Source: Streptomyces lilacinus
GTDB taxonomy: Bacteria > Actinomycetota > Actinomycetes > Streptomycetales > Streptomycetaceae
NCBI GenBank assembly: GCA_000715685.1
Contig: KL569377.1
Coordinates: 2,085-8,758, forward strand
DNA length: 6,674 nucleotides
Direction: 5' to 3'
Shown: piece by piece, positions 1-5,946 of the stretch
Layout: each line of letters begins with the position of its first letter
Numbering within the stretch: the first letter of the stretch is position 1
Translations under genes and position numbers: made by a program
Notes under the pieces: model-generated
The model's input: only the letters and a program-made list of their open reading frames with translations
Told to the model about the DNA's origin: nothing
Databases searched by the model: none

Positions 1-1
1 C

Positions 2-1792
2 GTCCACGCCTACCCGAGCGGCGGCGGCGACTACGAGGTCGCCAACGTCAACCTCGGCCCGAAGGCCGGGCTCACGGTGGCCAGCGCCCTGCTCGTCGAC
101 TACGTCCTGACCGTCGCGGTCTCCATCGCCTCCGGCATCGAGAACCTCGGCTCCGCCATCCCGTTCGTCATCGAGCACAAGACGGCCTGCGCCATCGGCG
201 TGATCGTCCTGCTGACCCTGATGAACCTGCGCGGCGTCAAGGAGTCCGGCAAGCTCTTCGCGATCCCGACGTACGTCTTCGTCGGCGGCGTCTTCGTCAT
301 GATCATCTGGGGTGCCGCCCGCGGCCTCTTCATGGGCGAGACCATGAAGGCCCCCACCGCCGACTACACCATCCACGCCGAGCACCAGGGCCTCGCGGGC
401 TTCGCCCTCGTCTTCCTGCTGCTGCGCGCCTTCTCCTCCGGCTGCGCCGCCCTCACCGGCGTCGAGGCCATCAGCAACGGCGTCCCCGCCTTCCGCAAGC
501 CGAAGTCGAAGAACGCCGCCACGACGCTCGCCCTGATGGGCGGCCTCGCCGTCACCATGTTCTGCGGCATCATCGGCCTGGCCATGGTGACCAACGTCCG
601 GATGGCCGAGAACCCGGCCACCGACCTGCTCAAGAACGGCATCCCGCTCGGCGAGGACTACACCCAGAACCCGGTGATCTCGCAGGTCGCCGAGGCGGTC
701 TTCGGCAGCGGCTCGTTCCTCTTCGTCGTCCTCGCCGCCGCCACCGCGCTCGTGCTGTTCCTCGCGGCCAACACCGCGTACAACGGCTTCCCGCTGCTCG
801 GCTCGATCCTCGCCCAGGACCGCTACCTGCCGCGCCAGCTGCACACGCGCGGCGACCGGCTCGCGTTCTCCAACGGCATCGTGCTGCTGGCGGGCGCGGC
901 GGCAGTCCTCACGTACATCTACGGGGCCGACTCGACGAAGCTGATCCAGCTCTACATCGTCGGCGTCTTCGTCTCCTTCACCCTCAGCCAGACCGGCATG
1001 GTCCGGCACTGGAACCGCCACCTGGCCACCGAGACCGACCCGGCCAAGCGCCGCCTCATGATCCGCTCCCGCGCGATCAACACCTTCGGCGCCTTCCTCA
1101 CCGGCCTCGTCCTCGTCGTCGTGCTGCTGACGAAGTTCACGCACGGCGCCTGGGTCGCCCTGCTGGGCATGGTGATCTTCTACGCCACCATGACCGCCAT
1201 CCGGAAGCACTACGACCGGGTGGCCGAGGAGATCGCCGCCGAGGAGGAGCCCGGTGACGAGACCGTGCGCCCCTCCCGGGTGCACTCCATCGTCCTGGTC
1301 TCCAAGGTCCACAAGCCCACCCTGCGGGCCCTCGCCTACGCCAAGCTCATGCGCTCCGACACCCTCGAGGCCCTGAGCATCAGCGTCGACGCGGCCGAGA
1401 CCAAGGCCCTGCGCGACGAGTGGCACCGGCGCGGCATCGACGTACCGCTGAAGATCCTCGACTCGCCCTACCGCGAGATCACCCGCCCCGTCATCGACTA
1501 CGTCAAGAGCCTCCGCAAGGAGAGCCCGCGCGACGCGGTCAGCGTCTTCATCCCCGAGTACGTCGTGGGCCACTGGTACGAGCACCTGCTGCACAACCAG
1601 AGCGCCCTGCGCCTGAAGGGCCGGCTGCTCTTCACCGCCGGCGTGATGGTGACGTCCGTGCCGTGGCAGCTCGACTCCTCCGAGGCGGCCCGCAAGCGCG
1701 CCCGCAAGCGCGCCGAGTGGAACGCCCCCGGTTCGGTGCGCCGCGGCCCGGTGACGGAGCCGAAGAAGGAAAAGGCGGCGACGAAGAAGTAG
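2..1792 (+). CDS. kimA: KimA/YdaO-like APC-superfamily potassium transporter (5' truncated)
   Basis: Membrane transporter of the APC superfamily, most like Bacillus KimA (YdaO), a K+/H+ symporter for high-affinity potassium uptake. The frame is open to the left edge, so 596 residues are visible and roughly the first 85, including TM1 and TM2, are missing; the GTG at 77 is internal. About ten hydrophobic segments follow (to about nt 1210), then a soluble C-terminal domain (about nt 1280-1690) resembling the USP-like cytosolic domain of KimA and a Lys/Arg-rich tail. Signatures I recall from KimA are present: HAYPSGGG near the start, LLVDYVLTVAVS (nt 80-124), FSSGCAALTGVEAISN (nt 434-478) and LSQTGM. 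Residues reported to line the KimA K+ path are kept: Asp at 98-100, Thr at 455-457, Glu at 464-466, Tyr at 953-955. Substrate is inferred by homology; a generic amino-acid permease is the alternative. Its promoter, and any c-di-AMP riboswitch such as Bacillus kimA has, lies off-window. Confidence 0.88.
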   Translation, partial: VHAYPSGGGDYEVANVNLGPKAGLTVASALLVDYVLTVAVSIASGIENLGSAIPFVIEHKTACAIGVIVLLTLMNLRGVKESGKLFAIPTYVFVGGVFVMIIWGAARGLFMGETMKAPTADYTIHAEHQGLAGFALVFLLLRAFSSGCAALTGVEAISNGVPAFRKPKSKNAATTLALMGGLAVTMFCGIIGLAMVTNVRMAENPATDLLKNGIPLGEDYTQNPVISQVAEAVFGSGSFLFVVLAAATALVLFLAANTAYNGFPLLGSILAQDRYLPRQLHTRGDRLAFSNGIVLLAGAAAVLTYIYGADSTKLIQLYIVGVFVSFTLSQTGMVRHWNRHLATETDPAKRRLMIRSRAINTFGAFLTGLVLVVVLLTKFTHGAWVALLGMVIFYATMTAIRKHYDRVAEEIAAEEEPGDETVRPSRVHSIVLVSKVHKPTLRALAYAKLMRSDTLEALSISVDAAETKALRDEWHRRGIDVPLKILDSPYREITRPVIDYVKSLRKESPRDAVSVFIPEYVVGHWYEHLLHNQSALRLKGRLLFTAGVMVTSVPWQLDSSEAARKRARKRAEWNAPGSVRRGPVTEPKKEKAATKK

Positions 1793-1803
1793 TGCCGTCA
1801 TGG

Positions 1804-1852
1804 ACGGGGTGAGGCGGGACGTAGACTGGACGGCTGTCCCGCCTCACCCCGT
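1804..1852 (+). terminator. 17-bp perfect inverted repeat between transporter and methyltransferase genes
   Basis: Arms 1804-1820 and 1836-1852 are exactly complementary over 17 bp (ACGGGGTGAGGCGGGAC and its reverse complement), with a 15-nt loop at 1821-1835. The repeat starts 12 nt after the transporter stop codon. Only TTT (1852-1854) follows, so it is not a textbook rho-independent terminator, but long GC-rich stems without a T-tract often serve this role in Streptomyces. Termination or 3'-end protection of the upstream transcript is inferred. A regulator-binding operator is less likely because the two arms are far apart. Confidence 0.6.
1822..1827 (+). promoter_or_regulatory. possible -10 element (TAGACT) inside the hairpin loop
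   Basis: TAGACT matches the TAnnnT pattern of a vegetative -10 hexamer and lies wholly in the loop of the inverted repeat. Transcription would start near 1833-1835 and give a leader of about 42-44 nt for the methyltransferase gene. No good -35 is visible at the usual distance (CATGGA at 1799-1804 is poor), so this is a weak prediction based on position and the single hexamer. Confidence 0.35.
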
Positions 1853-1863
1853 TTGACGTATCT

Positions 1864-1867
1864 GGAG
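1864..1867 (+). promoter_or_regulatory. ribosome binding site fixing the methyltransferase start
   Basis: GGAG sits 9 nt upstream of the ATG at 1877. It lies downstream of the alternative TTG at 1853, so it supports ATG 1877 over the longer reading. The right arm of the inverted repeat also ends before it, leaving the site unpaired. Confidence 0.6.
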
Positions 1868-1876
1868 CCGACCCGC

Positions 1877-3205
1877 ATGCACAAGGAATCGCAGGACTCG
1901 CTGGTCGGCCAGGAGTACGAGGTCGAGGTCGGCCCGGTCGCCCACGGCGGCCACTGCGTCGCCCGTACGGAGTCGGGCCGGGTCCTCTTCGTCCGCCACG
2001 CCCTGCCGGGGGAGCGGGTCGTGGCGCGGGTGACGGAGGGCGAGTCGACGTCCCGCTTCCTGCGCGCGGACGCGGTGGAGGTCCTGGAGGCGTCCAAGGA
2101 CCGCGTCGAGGCCCCCTGCCCCTTCGCCGGCCCCGGCAAGTGCGGCGGCTGCGACTGGCAGCACGCCAAGCCGGGCGCCCAGCGCCGCTTCAAGGGCGAG
2201 GTCGTCGCCGAGCAGCTCAAGCGCCTCGCGGGCCTCACCCCCGAGGAGGCCGGCTGGGACGGCACCGTCATGCCCGCCCCCGGCGACAAGGTCCCGGCCG
2301 GCGAGGTCCCCGCCTGGCGCACCCGCGTCCAGTACGCGATCGACGCCGAGGGCCACGCGGGCCTGCGCAAGCACCGCTCCCACGAGGTCCAGGTCATCGA
2401 CCGCTGCCTCATCGCCGCCCCGGGCGTCACCGAGCTGGGCGTGGAGAAGCGCGAGTGGCCGCAGATCGCCTCGGTCGAGGCCATCGCGGCGACGGGCTCG
2501 GCCGACCGCCAGGTCGTCCTCACCCCGAAGCCCGGCGGCCGCCTCCCCATCGTGGAGCTGGACAAGCCGGTCTCGGTGCTGCGCGTCGGCGAGAAGGACC
2601 AGCGCGTCCACCGTGTCCACGGCCGCCCCTTCGTCCGCGAGGTCGCCGCCGGCCGCACCTGGCGCGTGGCCGAGGGCGGCTTCTGGCAGGTCCACCCGAA
2701 GGCCGCCGACCTCCTCGTCGAAGCCGTCATGCAGGGCCTCATGCCCCGCAAGGGCGACATGGCCCTCGACCTCTACTGCGGCGTCGGCCTCTTCGCCGGC
2801 GCCCTCGGCGAACGCGTCGGCGACAAGGGCGCGGTCCTCGGCATCGAGTCCGGCAAGCGCGCGGTCGAGGACGCCCGCCACAACCTCCAGGACCTCGAGC
2901 GCGTCCGCATCGAACACGGCAAGGTCGAGCAGGTCCTGCCCCGCACCCGCATCGACAGCGCCGACATCATCGTCCTCGACCCCCCGCGAGCGGGTGCGGG
3001 CAAGCAGACGGTCCAGCACCTGGCCTCTCTGGGCGCCCGCCGCATCGCGTACGTGGCGTGCGACCCGGCGGCTCTGGCCCGCGACCTCAACTACTTCGCG
3101 GAGGCGGGCTACAAGCCGGTGACGCTGCGGGCGTTCGACCTGTTCCCGATGACACACCATGTGGAGTGCGTCGCGATCCTCAAGCCCACGGGAAACCGCG
3201 TCTGA
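1877..3205 (+). CDS. TRAM-domain class I SAM-dependent RNA m5U methyltransferase (RumA/RlmD/TrmA family)
   Basis: A 442-aa enzyme expected to methylate C5 of a uridine in rRNA or tRNA using S-adenosylmethionine, in the cytoplasm. An N-terminal TRAM RNA-binding domain (about 8-70) leads into a 4Fe-4S ligand set: Cys81, Cys89, Cys92 and a later Cys177, as in RumA. The Rossmann methyltransferase domain shows FWQVHP (269-274), the SAM loop LDLYCGVGLF (297-306), DPPRAG (368-373), the nucleophile Cys395 in ACDPAALARDL and the general base Glu430 in THHVEC. All catalytic residues known from E. coli RumA therefore have counterparts and the enzyme should be active. ATG 1877 is chosen because GGAG precedes it by 9 nt; an in-frame TTG at 1853 lies at the edge of the inverted repeat and lacks a good site. 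Length suits the family. Whether the target is 23S rRNA (RlmD or RlmCD type) or tRNA U54 cannot be read from sequence. Confidence 0.93.
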   Translation: MHKESQDSLVGQEYEVEVGPVAHGGHCVARTESGRVLFVRHALPGERVVARVTEGESTSRFLRADAVEVLEASKDRVEAPCPFAGPGKCGGCDWQHAKPGAQRRFKGEVVAEQLKRLAGLTPEEAGWDGTVMPAPGDKVPAGEVPAWRTRVQYAIDAEGHAGLRKHRSHEVQVIDRCLIAAPGVTELGVEKREWPQIASVEAIAATGSADRQVVLTPKPGGRLPIVELDKPVSVLRVGEKDQRVHRVHGRPFVREVAAGRTWRVAEGGFWQVHPKAADLLVEAVMQGLMPRKGDMALDLYCGVGLFAGALGERVGDKGAVLGIESGKRAVEDARHNLQDLERVRIEHGKVEQVLPRTRIDSADIIVLDPPRAGAGKQTVQHLASLGARRIAYVACDPAALARDLNYFAEAGYKPVTLRAFDLFPMTHHVECVAILKPTGNRV

Positions 3206-3216
3206 CCTGCGGTTTT
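3192..3216 (+). terminator. short rho-independent-like terminator overlapping the methyltransferase stop codon
   Basis: AAACCGC (3193-3199) pairs perfectly with GCGGTTT (3209-3215). G-U closures at 3192/3216 and 3200/3208 extend it, leaving a loop of 3201-3207 that holds the TGA stop. The T-run 3213-3216 is part of the 3' arm. The stem is short, so efficiency is uncertain, but its position is right for ending the methyltransferase transcript. Confidence 0.45.
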
Positions 3217-3252
3217 ACCTGGCGTGCATTATGTGTGCTATGGGCGAATTTC

Positions 3253-3290
3253 TGACGCTGAAATGACGCTCGTGACGCTCTCCTGACGCT
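3253..3290 (+). repeat. four direct copies of TGACGCT
   Basis: Exact heptamers lie at 3253-3259, 3264-3270, 3273-3279 and 3284-3290. Starts are 11, 9 and 11 bp apart, so the outer pairs sit about one helical turn apart. Such phased direct repeats resemble protein-binding arrays (recombinase arm sites, iterons or regulator boxes). No gene starts next to them on either strand, so an ordinary promoter operator is unlikely. Function unknown. Confidence 0.8.
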
Positions 3291-3309
3291 CGTCGGGTGG
3301 GCAGCCAGA

Positions 3310-3350
3310 GGGCGCAAAATCGCCCGTCGACTGGGATTTGAGTCCGGTCG
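3310..3350 (+). repeat. two adjacent small hairpins
   Basis: GGGCG (3310-3314) pairs with CGCCC (3321-3325) around a CAAAAT loop. Three bases further, CGACTGG (3328-3334) pairs with CCGGTCG (3344-3350) with one G-U pair and a 9-nt loop. The second folds better as + strand RNA, because the - strand has an A-C mismatch there. They may add to termination of the methyltransferase transcript. No T-tract follows. Confidence 0.4.
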
Positions 3351-3510
3351 GCGGGCGGTTCTGTTGGGCAGGGCGAAGGCCGGCACAGGACTGCCGCTTC
3401 TGGGCAACCGGACTTGTGCGCCGAGGACTCGGTGGCCTCTGCCGTTGCTGAGGGCAGGGCGCCCAACGGAGGATTCTCGACCGAACCTGCTCTCGGAACC
3501 AGGACACGGT

Positions 3511-3546
3511 TTGTTGGAACTCTTTGCGAGTGGATTCGTCCAACAA
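3511..3546. repeat. 8-bp inverted repeat TTGTTGGA / TCCAACAA
   Basis: Arms 3511-3518 and 3539-3546 are perfect complements, and an inner ACTC (3519-3522) / GAGT (3528-3531) extends the stem with a 7-nt bulge on one side. The arms are AT-richer than their surroundings. It could be a dyad operator, a recombination core-like site or an RNA hairpin; nothing nearby decides. Confidence 0.4.
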
Positions 3547-3619
3547 CGTTCGGCCTGCCAGCAGGGTCGGCCCCACCTTGACCATGGCTGACTCTGCCCG
3601 CTGGGTCGCAGGGGTGCAG

Positions 3620-3668
3620 AGCACTGGCCTGGCCGACGATCAGCTGCCCTCAGCCCAGGCAGAGTGCT
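3620..3668 (-). terminator. hairpin downstream of the helicase gene, putative terminator
   Basis: AGCACT (3620-3625) pairs with AGTGCT (3663-3668) and GCCTGG (3627-3632) with CCAGGC (3655-3660), a 12-bp stem with a small internal loop and a 22-nt apical loop. An overlapping alternative pairs GCACTGGC (3621-3628) with GCCAGTGC (3671-3678). It lies about 60 nt past the helicase stop on the - strand, a fair place for transcript termination. No T-tract follows, so the role is inferred from position. Confidence 0.35.
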
Positions 3669-3726
3669 CAGCCAGTGCCGATGCTGCGGTTGTTGCTGAG
3701 GACCGGCAGGCCGCTCATCTGGTTGC

Positions 3727-5883
3727 TCAGGTGCCCCATTCCATCCGTACGGGCTCACGGGCCACGGCGAGGGCTCCGTCGAAGTCGGCGAGGCGTTCGG
3801 CGAGGGTGGTGGTGGCGATGCGAGGAGGCAGGGCCACCGAGAACTTCAGACCGCGGACGGCTCGCGGGTCGACGGTGGGCAGGGTGAGGGAGTCGGGGAG
3901 TTCGGCACGGGCCGTCTTCCAGTCGGCGGGGGAGAGGTCCTGGCGGAGCCGGATATGGGTGTCGGTTGGGCGCTGCACGGGGTCGGCGAGGTTGCCGAGG
4001 GAGGCGGCGAGGGTGGCGTTGGCGCGGTAACCGGCCCATGTCCACCAGCGGGTGGCGTCCGCGTCGTGGACCAACAGGGTGCCCGCCGGGTGTACTTCGT
4101 GGGGTGCGCGGCCCATGCGGAGTTCGGCGAGGGCCGCGGTGGCGCGGCGGGTGAGGCGTATGTTGGGGTCGGTGCCGAGGAGGACGTCGCGCATGGCGCG
4201 GGTGAGGACGTACGACAGGCCGCGGGCTTCGCCGCCCTGCCATTTGGCGATGCCGCCGTTTTCAACGGGCTCGACGAAGGCGCGGCGTCGGGCCCAGTCG
4301 ATGAAGGTGACCTGCCAGCTGCGGCCGGCCAGGAGGAGGCGGCGCGGGCCCTGGCGTTCTTCCGTGAGGACGGTGGGATCGGTGGTGCCGATCTCGGTGC
4401 GTCCGGCGAGCACGGTGAACTCGGGGGGTGCGGTGAAGGAGGCGGTCAGCTCCATGAAGTGCCGTCGGCCGAAGTGCTTCTCGGCTTCGGGGCCGATGAA
4501 CAGCATGCCACCGTCGTTGTCGAGGAAGTCGCCTGCGACCAGGTGGGACAGGATGGGCGCGGCGGACCGGTCGAAGGGTGTGAGGTTGTTCCACTGCTCG
4601 GGCCACAGATGGTCCCCGATGCGGTGTTCCTGCAGGGTGACGGCGAGGAGCTGCTGTGCGACGAGGTGGCGGGGTGAGGGCGGCGGGGTGACGGGTTCCA
4701 CCCAGCCGCGGGCCCACAGGGTGAGCAGGCCGGCGGCTTGGAGCAGGGCGTCCGGTCGGGTGGCAAGGAACAGGCAGTTGCGGGAGGTTCCGGCGCGGCG
4801 CCCGGTGCGGCCGATGCGCTGCAGGAAGGAGGCCACGGTGCTGGGTGAGTCGATCTGGATGACACGGTCGAGGTCACCGACGTCGATGCCGAGTTCGAGA
4901 GTGGAGGTGGAGACGATGACGCAGTCGCGGGCTTCGGCGAATGCCTGCTCGGAGCGTGCGCGTTCGTCGGTGGACAGAGAGGCGTGGGAGAGGAATACGG
5001 TGACGTCGCGGGCACGCAGCGCCGCACCGAGTTCTTCCACCTGCTTGCGGGAGTCGCAGAAGACGAGCCGTTTCTCGCCCTGGTGCAGGGCGGAGATCAC
5101 CTTGGCGGCGTTGGCGAGCGATCCGACGTAGTCGAGCTCCACCTCTCCTGCGGGACGCGGAAGTTCGGTGCTGCTGGTGGTGCTGATAGTGGCGGGCAGA
5201 GTGACGCCGGGGGCGACGACCCGGCCGAGGCGGTCGGCGGGGTGCGCGCCTTGGAGCCAGGTGAGCAGGGCGTCGGGGTTGCCGACCGTGGCGGAGAGGC
5301 CGATGCGCTGGATGCGGTGGCCGGCCAGTCGCTCCAGGCGTTCGAGTACGGCGAGCAGGTGCCAGCCGCGGTCATCCCCGGCGAAGGCGTGCACTTCATC
5401 GATGACGACGGCACGCACCCGGCCCAGCATGCGCGCGTGGTCGGTCTTGACGCTGATGAGCATCGCTTCAAGGGACTCGGGGGTGGTGAGCAGGAAATCG
5501 GGGGACTCGATGCGGATGCGACGGCGTACGGACTCGGGGGTGTCGCCGTGCCAGAGGGCGGCTCGGCGCCCCAGCCACTGGGCGTAGCTGTCGACCCGGT
5601 GCACCAGGTTGTTCAGGAGTGCCTTGAGCGGGGCCAGGTAGAGGACGGAGGTGCCGGTCCAGCGCTTCTCTCGCATGGCGGACAACAGCGGGAAGGTGGC
5701 GGCCTCCGTCTTTCCGCCCGCCGTCGGCGCGAGAAGGACCGCGTCCTCGCCGTCCATCAGCGGATGCACGGCGGCCTTCTGCAGGGGGCGCAGATCGAGC
5801 CACCCGAGCGTGTTGACGATGTGGTGCAGGACTACCGGGTCGAGGCGTTCCACCGGGTCGGTGTCGCGCCGTTGCTCCTCCAC
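3727..5883 (-). CDS. Lhr-like DEVH-box superfamily 2 helicase of a BREX/Shango-type defence operon
   Basis: A 718-aa ATP-dependent nucleic-acid helicase of the Lhr-like branch, complete in the window. Motifs in order: Q-like LRPLQKAA (31-38), Walker A APTAGGKTE (52-60), Ia LAPLKALL (83-90), Ib TTPESLE (133-139), Walker B DEVH (162-165), SAT (197-199), IV VFCDSRKQ (274-281), V STLELGIDVGDL (327-338) and VI QRIGRTGRR (355-363). All ATPase residues are intact. About 350 C-terminal residues would hold winged-helix and Lhr-type accessory domains. The GTG start at 5883 is chosen because AGGAG lies 8 nt upstream. The gene follows the ATPase gene after 53 nt on the same strand, so the two are probably co-transcribed. 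In type 2 BREX the equivalent is BrxHI; in Shango it is SngC, which works with an ATPase and a TerB-domain protein. Choosing between them needs the genes beyond the right edge. Substrate in vivo is unknown. Confidence 0.88.
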   Translation of the reverse strand: MEEQRRDTDPVERLDPVVLHHIVNTLGWLDLRPLQKAAVHPLMDGEDAVLLAPTAGGKTEAATFPLLSAMREKRWTGTSVLYLAPLKALLNNLVHRVDSYAQWLGRRAALWHGDTPESVRRRIRIESPDFLLTTPESLEAMLISVKTDHARMLGRVRAVVIDEVHAFAGDDRGWHLLAVLERLERLAGHRIQRIGLSATVGNPDALLTWLQGAHPADRLGRVVAPGVTLPATISTTSSTELPRPAGEVELDYVGSLANAAKVISALHQGEKRLVFCDSRKQVEELGAALRARDVTVFLSHASLSTDERARSEQAFAEARDCVIVSTSTLELGIDVGDLDRVIQIDSPSTVASFLQRIGRTGRRAGTSRNCLFLATRPDALLQAAGLLTLWARGWVEPVTPPPSPRHLVAQQLLAVTLQEHRIGDHLWPEQWNNLTPFDRSAAPILSHLVAGDFLDNDGGMLFIGPEAEKHFGRRHFMELTASFTAPPEFTVLAGRTEIGTTDPTVLTEERQGPRRLLLAGRSWQVTFIDWARRRAFVEPVENGGIAKWQGGEARGLSYVLTRAMRDVLLGTDPNIRLTRRATAALAELRMGRAPHEVHPAGTLLVHDADATRWWTWAGYRANATLAASLGNLADPVQRPTDTHIRLRQDLSPADWKTARAELPDSLTLPTVDPRAVRGLKFSVALPPRIATTTLAERLADFDGALAVAREPVRMEWGT

Positions 5884-5891
5884 GTCTGTGA

Positions 5892-5896
5892 CTCCT
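5892..5896 (-). promoter_or_regulatory. strong ribosome binding site of the helicase gene
   Basis: AGGAG on the - strand, 8 nt before the GTG at 5883. It shows that the helicase has its own translation start rather than depending on coupling to the ATPase stop 53 nt away. Confidence 0.7.
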
Positions 5897-5906
5897 GCGC
5901 TGGACG

Positions 5907-5946
5907 TCAGAGTTCGGGACTTCGGAAAATGGGTCTTCAGAGTTCG
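5907..5946. repeat. 10-bp direct repeat TCAGAGTTCG straddling the ATPase-helicase gap
   Basis: Copies lie at 5907-5916 and 5937-5946, exactly 30 bp apart. The second contains the ATPase stop codon. On the coding strand both read CGAACTCTGA, so ribosomes passing the first TGA meet a second in-frame TGA ten codons later. Flanking bases are not duplicated, so chance or a small slippage event is likely. Confidence 0.5.

Larger units (their letters stand above)
3238..3585 (-). pseudogene. possible protein remnant, unrecognised
   Basis: On the - strand, an ATG at 3585-3583 opens a frame whose first 38 or so residues (to about 3472) read like real protein: an amphipathic helix-like run with LLDESTRKEFQQTVSWFREQ. 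Beyond that the frame becomes Pro/Arg/Gln/Ser-rich and looks non-coding, suggesting a frameshifted or truncated relic. There is no clear Shine-Dalgarno, only a weak AGAG. I recognise no family. It may equally be chance, since the run is short and GC-rich DNA yields many open frames. Confidence 0.18.
3206..3726. other. 521-bp gene-poor region between convergent genes, candidate island junction
   Basis: This interval separates the end of the + strand methyltransferase gene from the end of the - strand helicase gene. Open frames on both strands lack start-site support, recognisable domains and Streptomyces-like codon bias. The first 90 bases are visibly richer in A and T than either flank. It contains four TGACGCT copies (3253-3290), two adjacent small hairpins (3310-3325 and 3328-3350), a TTGTTGGA inverted repeat (3511-3546), a larger hairpin (3620-3668) and copies of GTTGCTGAGG (3444-3453, 3692-3701). 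No tRNA or complete integrase gene is visible. I infer a decayed insertion boundary; a plain long convergent spacer is the alternative. Confidence 0.5.

Noticed and set aside
1853..1876. TTG at 1853 as the methyltransferase start
   Set aside because: It sits at the edge of the inverted repeat without a good ribosome binding site. The ATG at 1877 has GGAG 9 nt upstream and gives the usual family N-terminus.
1844..3160. 438-aa open frame on the - strand opposite the methyltransferase gene
   Set aside because: Composition is dominated by Ala, Asp, Gly, Leu and Val, as expected of the antisense of a GC-rich gene. The + strand frame carries every catalytic motif.
3253..3290. Repeat cluster as a CRISPR array
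   Set aside because: The repeats are 7 bp with 2-4 bp between them, far too short for CRISPR repeats and spacers, and no cas gene is visible.
3328..3350. tRNA T-arm-like hairpin that could mark a tRNA attachment site
   Set aside because: The loop TTTGAGT is only roughly T-loop-like, the stem fits badly when placed as a T-arm, and no acceptor, anticodon or D arm can be found around it on either strand.
3180..3758. 192-aa - strand open frame across the spacer
   Set aside because: It starts inside the helicase gene, runs into the methyltransferase end, is Pro/Arg/Ser/Gln-rich and shows no conserved-looking segment or ribosome binding site.
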